Positions 1 to 7,964 of a stretch of 16,304 nucleotides of DNA are shown here, in pieces; position 1 is the first letter of the stretch; each line of letters starts with the position of its first letter. The DNA is taken from contig JAATVR010000443.1 of NCBI GenBank assembly GCA_014523665.1, positions 1 through 16,304 on the forward strand, read 5' to 3'. Source of the stretch: Nitrososphaerales archaeon TH526. Lineage in GTDB: Archaea; Thermoproteota; Nitrososphaeria; Nitrososphaerales; Nitrososphaeraceae. A model generated the notes under the pieces. It had not been told where the DNA came from, ran no database searches, and saw nothing but the letters and a program-made list of their open reading frames with translations. The translations under genes and the position numbers were made by a program.

Positions 1-336
1 ACAATAAATGTAGGAAGTGCTCCTCAAGATACTACAATCCCCACAGTAGCTATTACAAGTCCAGCTAATAATGCAACGGTAACTGCTGGTAATGTTCAGA
101 TAAGTGGAACTGCCGCAGATAATGTAGGGGGTAGTGGAGTACTTCGTGTTGAAGTAAGAGTAGATGATACCGGTACCTATGCCAATGCAACACCACAAGC
201 TCCAGGCAACTGGTCTACATGGACAATTACACGTAACATCACAGCAACAGGTCCTCACACTTTAAGAGCGAGGGTAACAGATAATGCAAGAAATGTATCA
301 TGGAATCCAGGTACACATACAATAAATGTAGTATAG
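1..336 (+). CDS. C-terminal end of an Ig-like repeat surface protein (5' truncated by window edge)
   Basis: Frame 1 is open from the first base to TAG at 334-336. It encodes one complete Ig-like beta-sandwich module: a start strand of the type VAITSPANNATV, then SGTAADN, a VRVDDTGTY strand, the NWSTW core and GPHTLRARVTDNARN near the end. The window opens with codons for TINV and the module closes with HTINVV, so the entering sequence is the tail of a preceding copy and the full protein probably has tandem modules. Such modules are typical of archaeal and bacterial extracellular proteins (Big/Ig-like families), used for adhesion or as spacers. NAT and NWS sequons fit an N-glycosylated exterior protein. 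The same module type recurs at 15165-15450. Partner or ligand unknown; the N-terminus, with any signal peptide and other domains, lies outside the window. Confidence 0.85.
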   Translation, partial: TINVGSAPQDTTIPTVAITSPANNATVTAGNVQISGTAADNVGGSGVLRVEVRVDDTGTYANATPQAPGNWSTWTITRNITATGPHTLRARVTDNARNVSWNPGTHTINVV

Positions 337-397
337 GGCAAATATTGCCTACTCCTTTACTGTTGTTTAGTATTGGTGACGAGAATCCTAGATATGC

Positions 398-403
398 TTT
401 AAA
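398..403 (+). promoter_or_regulatory. TATA-like box for the 435 gene
   Basis: TTTAAA is centred about 34 bases before ATG 435 and about 26 bases before an in-frame GTG at 426. That places a start of transcription near the start codon, as in leaderless or short-leader archaeal genes. Found by spacing only. Confidence 0.35.
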
Positions 404-434
404 GGAAGTATATGCAAGATTACATGTGGAACGA

Positions 435-803
435 ATGGAGGAAAAAAGGCAATGGACACGTTACCGGACAGAAATAGGAGTCATGGCATCAATACTGGTG
501 GCATTTATAATGGTAATCCACACATCCCATGTCTTAGCCTCAGAAGATTTGACTGGGGCGACGGTTGCTAATTCAACTAAATTAAATATAAATCAGTCCG
601 TTCCGTCGTCATCTATAGAAAGTCTCGGCGCAAACCAGACCCTGCCTGTGCCTAATACGATATTTCAAAAAATTCTGAGCAACGCGAATCAGTCATTGAA
701 TGCATTAGAAAATAAAGATCTGGAAATCGCGAAGCAAAAGATAAGCTTAGTGTATGACGATTTAAAGGGGATAGCTGAAAACAGTAACACTTCACGTGGT
801 TAA
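435..803 (+). CDS. Small secreted protein of unknown function
   Basis: 122 residues from ATG 435. The open frame extends upstream to an ATG at 300, but that would overlap the end of the preceding Ig-repeat gene and give a non-signal-like N-terminus. From 435 the N-region holds several Lys/Arg (MEEKRQWTRYR), followed by a hydrophobic core (ASILVAFIMVI) and a likely cleavage after SHVLA, a normal Sec signal peptide. ATG 483 (preceded by AGGAG at only 2 bases) and GTG 426 are alternatives. The mature part is about 85 residues, Asn/Ser rich with sequons (NST, NQS, NQT, NTS), and ends in a stretch rich in helix formers (ALENKDLEIAKQKISLVYDDL), perhaps an amphipathic helix. I do not recognise the family. 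It converges with the epimerase gene 73 bases downstream. Confidence 0.6.
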   Translation: MEEKRQWTRYRTEIGVMASILVAFIMVIHTSHVLASEDLTGATVANSTKLNINQSVPSSSIESLGANQTLPVPNTIFQKILSNANQSLNALENKDLEIAKQKISLVYDDLKGIAENSNTSRG

Positions 804-875
804 AGGATATACAGTTACTATATTAGAAGGGCGACCCAATACCCGTGTTAGCCATGGATATTTTCAATGTAGATA

Positions 876-1925
876 TCAATTTATGATTCTCTCCAGGAGT
901 GAGACAGTCTTGTTTGCTACATCGTCCCCATACGGATTTCTTTCGATCTTAGTCTGAAGCATCATTTCAACTGTTTCGCTGAGGGAAGATGTTCTATCAG
1001 GAGGGAATAACACGTTTGCTTTAAGAAGTATTGTCTCCCATCTCGCGGAAGTATGTCTCAGGGTAATACAAGGCTTCTTTAAGGTTACTGACTCCTCTTG
1101 AAGACCTCCACTATCTGTAAGCACCAACTTGGATCTCAACAATAGTCCCAAAAATTCAATATATCCAACTGGATCGATCATTATCACATTATCAGGAAAT
1201 TCGATCTTGCGGCTCCTGAGGTTCTTCTGTGTCCTTGGGTGCACTGGAAAGATTATTTTATGATTTACTGTCTCAAAATGTTTTATAAGTAATTTCAAAT
1301 TCTTGGGATTATCTACATTTTCTGGCCTGTGTATTGTCAATAGCAGATATTCAGCAGGAAGATCAACACGTAGATCTCTGCTCGCTGCAATTCTAGACAG
1401 CCTCAGGCATACATCGACTATTAAGTTGCCGGTAACATATACCTCGCCTGCCACATTTTCATAGCTCAACACACTCTTACATAGGTCCGAGGGAGCAAAG
1501 AGGTGGGAGGCCATTTCGTCTATTTTTATTCTGATACTTTCTTCAGGAACCGCAATGTCAAAATCTCTGATCCCTGCCTCGAGGTGGATTATCTTGCTTT
1601 CGGCCTCCTGAGCCGCGAGCGCGGCCGCCATGCTCGAGTTCGTATCTCCATAAATTATTACATACTCTGGCCGCAATTCTTTAAGTACTGGTGAAACTCT
1701 GGCCCTTATTAGTTCAATATCCGAGGAATTACACTTGAAGTCATAGTCTGGCTTTACATTTAGTTCATCTATAAATATATCCTTCATCCTGGGAGAGAAA
1801 TGTTGACCCGTGTAGATAAAGGAGTGATCAAACTTTTCATTCACTTTAGGAATAAAATCTGCCAGCTTTATTATCTCAGGTCGGGTTCCCGCTATTGTTA
1901 CTAACCTATTGTTACTATTGCCCAT
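876..1925 (-). CDS. wecB: UDP-N-acetylglucosamine 2-epimerase (non-hydrolysing), WecB type
   Basis: Interconverts UDP-GlcNAc and UDP-ManNAc in the cytoplasm, feeding ManNAc or ManNAcA into surface polysaccharides or protein glycans. About 349 residues, normal for the family. Motifs run in the family order: GTRPEIIKL near the N-terminus (residues 13-21), YTGQH, YGDTNSS, HLEAGIRD, PEESIR (PEExNR in relatives), LLTIHRPENVDN, PVHPRTQ and TDSGGLQEE, the UDP-binding signature. Late in the protein RHTSARWET replaces the common RxxTERPE, a modest divergence. The frame can start at ATG 1958, but ATG 1925 puts GTRPE at the usual distance from the N-terminus. A TATATATA tract lies about 20 bases before it, rather close. 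It is in the same orientation as the glycosyltransferase 393 bases upstream but probably has its own promoter. Function confident; exact start less so. Confidence 0.92.
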   Translation of the reverse strand: MGNSNNRLVTIAGTRPEIIKLADFIPKVNEKFDHSFIYTGQHFSPRMKDIFIDELNVKPDYDFKCNSSDIELIRARVSPVLKELRPEYVIIYGDTNSSMAAALAAQEAESKIIHLEAGIRDFDIAVPEESIRIKIDEMASHLFAPSDLCKSVLSYENVAGEVYVTGNLIVDVCLRLSRIAASRDLRVDLPAEYLLLTIHRPENVDNPKNLKLLIKHFETVNHKIIFPVHPRTQKNLRSRKIEFPDNVIMIDPVGYIEFLGLLLRSKLVLTDSGGLQEESVTLKKPCITLRHTSARWETILLKANVLFPPDRTSSLSETVEMMLQTKIERNPYGDDVANKTVSLLERIIN

Positions 1926-2318
1926 ACTTAACTCACAGTAATATATATACCCAGTCATTCTCAGACTGTTATTAATACTTTCAGAGAGGAGTAGGACCTT
2001 CTCATATCACTGCCAATACAAAGTGGTTTATGCCATTCAATTAGCCGCAATCTGGATGGAAGTTAGCGGAAATAAATTTTAAATGCGGTATCAATAGTAT
2101 TCAAAGAACAGTTTTTAGGTTAATGAATTCAATCCTAATCCGTCCTTTGCTTCTGTATTGGGATATATTGTAAGTGATACTCAAATTCGTCAGCAGGCTC
2201 TTGGGAAAACGGTATTGGAATGCCTCAATGCTCGGAGGCATATCCAGTTTGCAAAATTTAGAGAATTCAACCTAAAATTGGAATCAGCAAATACTCGTCT
2301 GCCGAAACAACTGCTTAT
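1926..2318. other. 393-base spacer between wecB and the glycosyltransferase
   Basis: Contains the wecB promoter region at its left end. No RNA gene or repeat was seen. On the plus strand a 71-codon stop-free frame without an ATG (2119-2334) runs through it into the 3' end of the glycosyltransferase gene; its translation looks protein-like and may be a gene remnant. See findings. Confidence 0.4.
1941..1949 (-). promoter_or_regulatory. TATA-like tract before wecB
   Basis: On the minus strand the sequence reads GGG then TATATATAT, ending about 16 bases before ATG 1925. The spacing is shorter than the usual 26 bases to a leaderless start, so transcription may begin just inside or at the codon. 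It could also be chance in AT-rich DNA. Confidence 0.35.
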
Positions 2319-3689
2319 CTATGTATCTTTCTGATTATCTGTTTTTATGAATCCATGCATAGTTTTTGTACCTCCCCATGATTTTACTCTGAATGCTTTG
2401 ATAAACGTTACAAAGAAGTATAGGCTAAATATGTTGTACATAGGAATGTACAAGCCATAACGTACACCACGTTTCCCATACATCTTTACGAGAGTCAAAC
2501 CTTGGAGAAAAAAGAGAGCAGCCGTGAGAGTCAGCCACATTTCAATACTAATAGAAGAATAATAATATGGAAAATATCCGAAAATTATATTAAAAGTGGC
2601 TGCAAACCCCATAATGCATAGCAATGTCAGTCCGAGAATTGCCGCTACTGGGTTCAACCACAAGAGAGCGCTAATAATGTCAGTACGTTCAACTGCCCTT
2701 CGTTGAAGCATGTCTATAAATCCTTTTGCCCATCTTGCACGCTGACGCAGCATAATGTCAAGGCTTGGAGGTTTCTCATCGTAATTTATACAGAGGGGGG
2801 CAAATAAGATTCGATATTTGCTTTTCAATAGTCTAGTCGTTAATTCATAATCATCTACTAGGTGATTTTCATATCCTCCTACTTCCAGAAGGATATCTCT
2901 TCTAATTATATAACCCGTCCCACCTAAACCACCTCTTTTATCAATAAATGTTCTTGTAGTCATATAGGGTGTAGACCACAAGTCACCTTCAAGCGACAAG
3001 AGTTTCGTTACTAAGCTATAATCCCGGTTGCTAGGCACATATCTGCCTTGTACTGCTGCAATCCTGCCCTTTAGTAGAGGCAGCGCTTTTTCAATGAAAT
3101 CGTCGCTTAGGAGGCCGTCAGCGTCAAGAATCAGAATATGTTCACCACGGGACATTTTTACTCCGTAATTCAAAGCGATACCCTTGCCCGCCTCCTCTGT
3201 CCTTAAATCTATTGCCCTAACTCTATCATCGGTAACCATTTGAGCTTGCTGACAGGTTTTATCGGAGCAATTATGACATACCACTACTATCTCGATATTC
3301 TCGTACGTCTGCCTAAGAACATCTAATAAAGTTCTCCTGATAACCCTTTCTTCGTTTCTTGCTGCGATGATTATACTACAGAGGCCGGAAGTTGAAGAAT
3401 CCGCTCTCGGGGCGAAATTAGTTTGGGATCGTTTAAATTCCTCATAATACTCTTGTTGACTTCCTTTGATTTTATTGTAAGCTATAACGTGAATTATAAA
3501 AATGAATAATGTTAAAAATGTGTACCCAATAACATATGCAACCAAAGGTAAAGTTATATAATACAAATTAACTTCTGGATCGATCAAGACCTGAAAGCCT
3601 GTTATGTAATAGTACAAGATAGTCACAATAGGGACGAACCATAGGTAAAACACCACAAATAAGAAGATAATCCACTTCTTCTCACTCAA
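2319..3689 (-). CDS. Membrane-bound family 2 glycosyltransferase (PgaC/IcaA-like, processive type)
   Basis: 456 residues. Two N-terminal membrane segments (about 5-30 and 45-72) precede a cytosolic GT-A domain: SIIIAARNEE (105-114) opens it, D189-A-D191 is the metal/nucleotide-sugar DxD, VDDYELT (278-284) carries the catalytic Asp region, and Q316-R-A-R-W320 is the QxxRW acceptor motif of processive beta-glycosyltransferases. Three further membrane segments follow (about 335-372, 382-402, 412-432). This is the layout of poly-N-acetylglucosamine, hyaluronan and cellulose synthase-like enzymes, which polymerise and export glycan across the membrane. The sugar cannot be fixed from sequence, but the nearby WecB and PIG-L genes favour an amino sugar. 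The start is TTG 3689: no in-frame ATG precedes it, and a TATAAAT box sits about 30 bases upstream on the minus strand. Diverges from the LamG-dehydrogenase gene. Confidence 0.9.
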   Translation of the reverse strand: MSEKKWIIFLFVVFYLWFVPIVTILYYYITGFQVLIDPEVNLYYITLPLVAYVIGYTFLTLFIFIIHVIAYNKIKGSQQEYYEEFKRSQTNFAPRADSSTSGLCSIIIAARNEERVIRRTLLDVLRQTYENIEIVVVCHNCSDKTCQQAQMVTDDRVRAIDLRTEEAGKGIALNYGVKMSRGEHILILDADGLLSDDFIEKALPLLKGRIAAVQGRYVPSNRDYSLVTKLLSLEGDLWSTPYMTTRTFIDKRGGLGGTGYIIRRDILLEVGGYENHLVDDYELTTRLLKSKYRILFAPLCINYDEKPPSLDIMLRQRARWAKGFIDMLQRRAVERTDIISALLWLNPVAAILGLTLLCIMGFAATFNIIFGYFPYYYSSISIEMWLTLTAALFFLQGLTLVKMYGKRGVRYGLYIPMYNIFSLYFFVTFIKAFRVKSWGGTKTMHGFIKTDNQKDT

Positions 3690-3716
3690 TATGAGTTCAT
3701 GCTCCTCAGTCCTTGA

Positions 3717-3722
3717 TTTATA
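3717..3722 (-). promoter_or_regulatory. TATA box for the glycosyltransferase gene
   Basis: The minus strand reads GATATAAATC, with TATAAA centred about 30 bases before TTG 3689. It implies a start of transcription within a few bases of the codon and supports TTG as the start. The 292-base divergent spacer 3690-3981 holds no other gene. Confidence 0.6.
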
Positions 3723-3981
3723 TCAGTTGGTCGATGTGATTCTATAATATAATCATTCCTGGAAGGATTGTGCGTGTTTATGTGTGTGCAAGACGTCCGA
3801 CTTTTCTAATAAGGCTTTGTTTCAACATTATATGCATTGTCTCGAATAATGTTTTCTCACATATTCATGTATAATTCAATATCTCGTATTGGGCAGGCTC
3901 GGCAAAATCTATACCTATTCGTTATGTCGACACTCCGATAGAATTAATAGAGATTGGCGATTGACGGATATACAGCAGTAA

Positions 3982-6258
3982 ATGGTTACAATTTTTCTGG
4001 TGCTGGCGGTCATGGCATTATCCTTGCTGATGATTGCTGTTACCACAAGTTCACCTGCTGAAGCTAACCCTAAAATTCAGCATTTTAGTTGTGGCTCATA
4101 TGGTACTTTTGGATTTCATTGTGACCCTGCACTTTACCCATTAAGTTCGTACGCTTTAACTGGAAATAAGTCTGAAATTTTTCCAATAACAAATCCCAAT
4201 CCTACGTACGTACAGGGCGTTGCTGGGAATGCAATAGAGCTCCAAGCACCATATAGGGAATACATAGAGATTAAAGATAAACACCTTCCTTACGACTACG
4301 ACAACTTCTCGGTTTCTTTTTGGGTCAAACAAATATTAGATCCGAACGCACAACAAGCGCAAATAATTTCCCATATTAATTCTGAAATGAAAGGAGGGTG
4401 GTTTTTTAATAGTGTTTATGACGCTAATAACAACTACGTCCAGTTCAACGTGTTTGACCGTCTCCAAAACTCAAGTGAATCAGCTGAAATACCCGTCTCA
4501 AATACGACATTTACACATATAATAGGTACATTTAATGGTTCAGCTGTTACCATCTACAGAAATGGTAGCCTATATGATGTTAAGCGCTTCGAAGGCGGTC
4601 TGGATGTTAGTCCAGATCCAAAGATTCCTATCCATATCGGATCCGCATCGTATTGTGATTCCTGTGAAGGATGGTCTGGCATTATCGATGAATTTATGCT
4701 TCTGAACGGTACAATCTCCAAAGATCAGGCAAACCTATTATATTCTGAATCACTATCCGGAAACAGGTCATTTGAGAAAGACAAGGTTCTTGGAAATGCT
4801 GAGCTAGTTGGATATTGGAGATTTGATGGGAATCTGGAAGATGGATCTGGTGGCAAAAATAATGCGACTGTTTTTACGCCAATTGGGAGCATTGTATTTT
4901 CGCCGGATGGCCGTATGTTCCTTTCCGAGAAAGATACAGGGAAAATCATGATCATGGAAAATAATTCATTATTACCCACTCCTTTCGCGTCTATTGACGG
5001 AGTCTACGTTGACTGGGAACAAGGTCTATTGGGCCTTGCTATTGATCCACTGTTTCAAGACAATCATTTCGTTTATGCTTACTATACTACCATAAATAAC
5101 GATACAGCAGAACCCATAAATAGGGTGGTAAGGTTCACGGATAAAAATAATACAGCGACGGAGATGAAAATCCTCCTGGATAATGTAACTGCGTCCAGAG
5201 GGTATCATTCAGGCGGCGCTCTCGCTTTTGGTCCAGATGATAAGTTATACATCACAGTTGGAGACGCAACTCAACACATTTTTGCACAATCTAAATCGAC
5301 TCCACTTGGAAAAGTCCTACGTATTGAGAGAGATGGATCGATCCCGTCAGACAACCCCTATCCAGATTCCCCTGTTTATACTCTAGGACACAGAAATATG
5401 TACGGTATTGCGTTCGATGATAATGGAAATGGGATAATATTAGAAAACGGGGACGTTTTATATGATGAAATAAACGTTCTGAAAAAGGGGGGAAATTATG
5501 GCTTTCCTGTTTATCAACCTGCGAATCAACCTCCGGAGCTATCCAATTCGACTATTGACATTAAACCAGTAAGAAGTTACTGGAATACTATAGCCCCCAC
5601 TCAAGGCATATTCTATAGGGGTACGCAGTTTCCATATTTACAAGGTAGTTTTATATTCGGCACATATACCGGAAAATTATATTCTGTAACCTTAAACAAT
5701 GATACTAAAAAAATGGACTCTGAATCACATATCCTTCTTAAAAATTATCCCTTCGAGCCTGTTATCTCTGTTGCTGAGTCACCTGACGGAGATCTTTACT
5801 TTGGAGGTTTTCATGTTTACAAATTGACATCTTTAAATCTAAATAGCCGCGTTCAAGACTTCTTTCCAGTGCGTGTCGAAATGCCTGACTATTTGACGGT
5901 CAAACAACTCCAATTTAATCCAGTTCAGAGGTTTGTTTACTTGGACGTTTCTACAGGCAGCGTACCTGGGTATGAAAATGACAGAACTTTGGATAATACT
6001 ACTGTTACGCCCGCAGAATCATATGATAAGTTTTCAATTTCGAACACTTCCCTTTTAAATGTAACTGTCCCCAATTCTCTTCTAGCTAACGTGAGTGCAG
6101 TCAATGTATCTCAATCAGGTGATGAGTATCCGACTGAGTTTTCAATCTTCAGCAACCAGACTGATAACTCAACGAAAGTTAGTATCCCTGTAAAACAAGG
6201 ATTTAATGGTCGAATAACTATTTATGGTGAAAATAATTATAATCCTATTGGAGAATAA
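3982..6258 (+). CDS. Secreted LamG-like + glucose/sorbosone dehydrogenase-like beta-propeller protein
   Basis: 758 residues; TAA directly precedes ATG 3982, so no longer start is possible. Residues 1-28 form a signal peptide (hydrophobic, ending PAEA) with an unusually uncharged N-region. Residues about 60-290 are a concanavalin/LamG-type beta-sandwich (DNFSVSFWVK, GTFNGSAVTIYRNG, the closing GYWRFDG). A GSDH/PQQ-type six-bladed propeller begins near 300 (IVFSPDGRMFLSE) and shows LGLAIDPLFQDN, YHSGGALAFGPDDKLYITVGD (His409 aligns with the catalytic-base His of soluble glucose dehydrogenase), LGKVLRI, GHRN (469-472) and DEINVLKKGGNYGFP. A Ser/Asn-rich beta region closes it from about 630. Relatives oxidise aldose sugars with PQQ; activity here is inferred, and it may be a sugar-binding or degrading surface protein. 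Convergent with the next gene. Confidence 0.85.
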   Translation: MVTIFLVLAVMALSLLMIAVTTSSPAEANPKIQHFSCGSYGTFGFHCDPALYPLSSYALTGNKSEIFPITNPNPTYVQGVAGNAIELQAPYREYIEIKDKHLPYDYDNFSVSFWVKQILDPNAQQAQIISHINSEMKGGWFFNSVYDANNNYVQFNVFDRLQNSSESAEIPVSNTTFTHIIGTFNGSAVTIYRNGSLYDVKRFEGGLDVSPDPKIPIHIGSASYCDSCEGWSGIIDEFMLLNGTISKDQANLLYSESLSGNRSFEKDKVLGNAELVGYWRFDGNLEDGSGGKNNATVFTPIGSIVFSPDGRMFLSEKDTGKIMIMENNSLLPTPFASIDGVYVDWEQGLLGLAIDPLFQDNHFVYAYYTTINNDTAEPINRVVRFTDKNNTATEMKILLDNVTASRGYHSGGALAFGPDDKLYITVGDATQHIFAQSKSTPLGKVLRIERDGSIPSDNPYPDSPVYTLGHRNMYGIAFDDNGNGIILENGDVLYDEINVLKKGGNYGFPVYQPANQPPELSNSTIDIKPVRSYWNTIAPTQGIFYRGTQFPYLQGSFIFGTYTGKLYSVTLNNDTKKMDSESHILLKNYPFEPVISVAESPDGDLYFGGFHVYKLTSLNLNSRVQDFFPVRVEMPDYLTVKQLQFNPVQRFVYLDVSTGSVPGYENDRTLDNTTVTPAESYDKFSISNTSLLNVTVPNSLLANVSAVNVSQSGDEYPTEFSIFSNQTDNSTKVSIPVKQGFNGRITIYGENNYNPIGE

Positions 6259-6323
6259 TTATCGTATCGTTTGTTCATGACGCTTATTTTTGGATTCTCC
6301 ACTTAGTTCTTGATTTCTAATAT

Positions 6324-6830
6324 TTAGCACTCCCAGATGTTCTTGCAAATCCAGTCTCCTATAACACGTGGTATGTCTGCGATAGTAAATGCTTTATTAA
6401 CGGAAAGATTGCTTAGTATAGTAGCATTCTTATTTGAATAATCAGATATCATTACCTTAATAGTCTGACTTGGATATTCCGCTTCTACCAGACCTTTGTA
6501 TATACTCCCGCTTTCCCTCAAACATTGTGATGTCTTATTAATTGAATGTATAACATAATATATTGTACAGTTACTGATTTCCCAATCCGGAGAAACTTCT
6601 ACTCTCACAACATTCTTTCCCTCGTTTAGTTGGTGATTGACAATTTGAATACTAAGTGGAAATGGTGCTTCATCGGTGTCCTCAATGTCTTTGTCAGGAC
6701 TACTACTTAGAGGTAGTTGGGGAGCCGGTAAAGGTACAGGACCTAATTGGGCGTCTGATTGTTCGGTATATACTAAAGAGACCATGAGAAGAGCAACAAA
6801 TGACATTCCAACGGGGAGTTTTCTGTACAT
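6324..6830 (-). CDS. Small secreted protein of unknown function
   Basis: 168 residues from ATG 6830. The frame could begin at TTG 6887, but the 6830 start gives a standard signal peptide: MYRK, a hydrophobic core (VGMSFVALLMVSLVY) and probable cleavage after SDA. A short Pro-rich linker follows (GPVPLPAPQLPL), then an acidic patch (DKDIEDTDEA) and a beta-rich domain of about 110 residues (SIQIVNHQLNEGKNVVRVEV, then VIHSINKT). Three Cys of the mature domain plus two at the extreme C-terminus (WICKNIWEC) could form disulfides, consistent with the cell exterior. Sequons NCT, NKT, NAT, NLS. The strand pattern resembles a compact Ig-like fold, but I do not recognise the family. Ends 65 bases from the convergent LamG-dehydrogenase gene. 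Confidence 0.65.
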   Translation of the reverse strand: MYRKLPVGMSFVALLMVSLVYTEQSDAQLGPVPLPAPQLPLSSSPDKDIEDTDEAPFPLSIQIVNHQLNEGKNVVRVEVSPDWEISNCTIYYVIHSINKTSQCLRESGSIYKGLVEAEYPSQTIKVMISDYSNKNATILSNLSVNKAFTIADIPRVIGDWICKNIWEC

Positions 6831-7409
6831 GACTCCGAGCGTCGTTATTGTTGATTGTCTCAGGATAAAACCATATGTATTTCTCAAAATTAAGGAGGGT
6901 CACTTCCGACTTGGAAAGTATAATAAGTAAATACTGATTCGGACTAGCTGCGATGGCCTAAATAACATTTCCTCTTTTGAGGACTGTACTGATATCAATT
7001 AGGAAAATTGTAAGTCAATCTGCTATTAATAGTTGGTTATCATGAAAAAGCTATCCTATTGAAAACCGTCTTTTTAAGATGCAACATCAGACTGAACTTC
7101 TCCTGTTTAAGTGTGAGAGATTGTCATATATTCAATGAACCAAAGGAATACTGTTTGAAAATATTGTGTTAAAAAATAATGAATATTATCTTTTTTATGC
7201 ATAAATACTTGAGATTAAATGACATTTACAATATTCAGAGCATTTTTCCTTTCTTGGAAAAAGACTTTGATTTAGCAGCAATAATGTTTAATTGCGGCAG
7301 CTGCGTAACCTTAACGCTCTTAATGCTAATGACGTTTGATAAACGATTTGGAATTTAATTGCCATAATAATTTGTACTTTGATTTCAGACTGCTCTTCAG
7401 AGTAGAACT

Positions 7410-7719
7410 ATGTCTTATTCGCTACAGATTAAAAACACAATACTATTAAAGAAAATGATCAAATTACGGCTGAAGATAATGACTAATCAACCAACAGAGA
7501 CTCATGCCAGAGTGGTGAAACCTAAAATACCTAAAGCCTGAAGGACTAGAGTCCAGAGACGTTGACAGCGATTAATCTGAACAGCAAGATTCAAATGTCG
7601 ATAGTAAAACCCCCGCCAAGTAAACTAGCCTCGGGTATAAGGTAAATGTTCCAGACGAAGTAGGTTCAGATAGCACCAATATGTTCGCGGTGACACTATC
7701 GATCCTGAATGCTACTTAG
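7410..7719 (+). pseudogene. Possible eroded gene, family unknown
   Basis: ATG 7410 opens a 43-codon frame (MSYSLQIKNTILLKK..., ending PKIPKA at TGA 7539). Around 7528 a change of frame continues with YLKPEGLESRDVDSD, TAA 7573, SEQQDSNVDSKTPAK, TAA 7621, then GYKVNVPDEVG and MFAVTLSILNAT up to TAG 7717. The segments between stops look like real hydrophilic then beta-type protein sequence. The interpretation rests on composition only; no family is recognised and chance is a real alternative. Confidence 0.3.
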
Positions 7720-7918
7720 TTTGTATAACAGATCAGGTAGGCTACCGAGCATATCACATTTATATCCTGGAAAAGAACAATAGTAGCAGTTAATTGGATC
7801 TTACTTTGGCTTCTATTTTGCCACAAAAATTGCAAATGAAAGGTTAGGGTTCTTATCATTATGTAATGCCCTTGGGAGTCAAAAATCTGCTGTAAGCAAT
7901 TTCACCCAATCAGATAAA

Positions 7919-7926
7919 ATTTAAAT
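7919..7926 (+). promoter_or_regulatory. TATA-like box for the propeller gene
   Basis: ATTTAAAT is centred about 42 bases before ATG 7965, implying a leader of roughly 15 bases. A perfect TTACGTAA palindrome (7942-7949) lies between the box and the codon, where a repressor could bind. Inferred from spacing only. Confidence 0.4.
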
Positions 7927-7964
7927 AGGAGTTACCCTGCATTACGTAAGCAATACGTTTTCCA

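Larger units (their letters stand above)
6831..7964. other. Gene-poor spacer of about 1.1 kb
   Basis: No intact gene of useful length on either strand, no tRNA or rRNA, no tandem repeat. The left half (6900-7400) is strongly AT-rich with nothing recognisable. From 7410 the DNA is less AT-rich, and conceptual translation with one frame change gives protein-like sequence interrupted by stops (see the pseudogene entry). The right end carries the promoter of the propeller gene. Confidence 0.5.

Noticed and set aside
300..434. N-terminal extension of the small secreted protein to ATG 300
   Set aside because: Overlaps the end of the Ig-repeat gene and buries the signal peptide in the middle of the protein.
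4725..5208. Antisense open frames within the LamG-dehydrogenase gene
   Set aside because: Shadows of a well-supported coding region, with no motif of their own.
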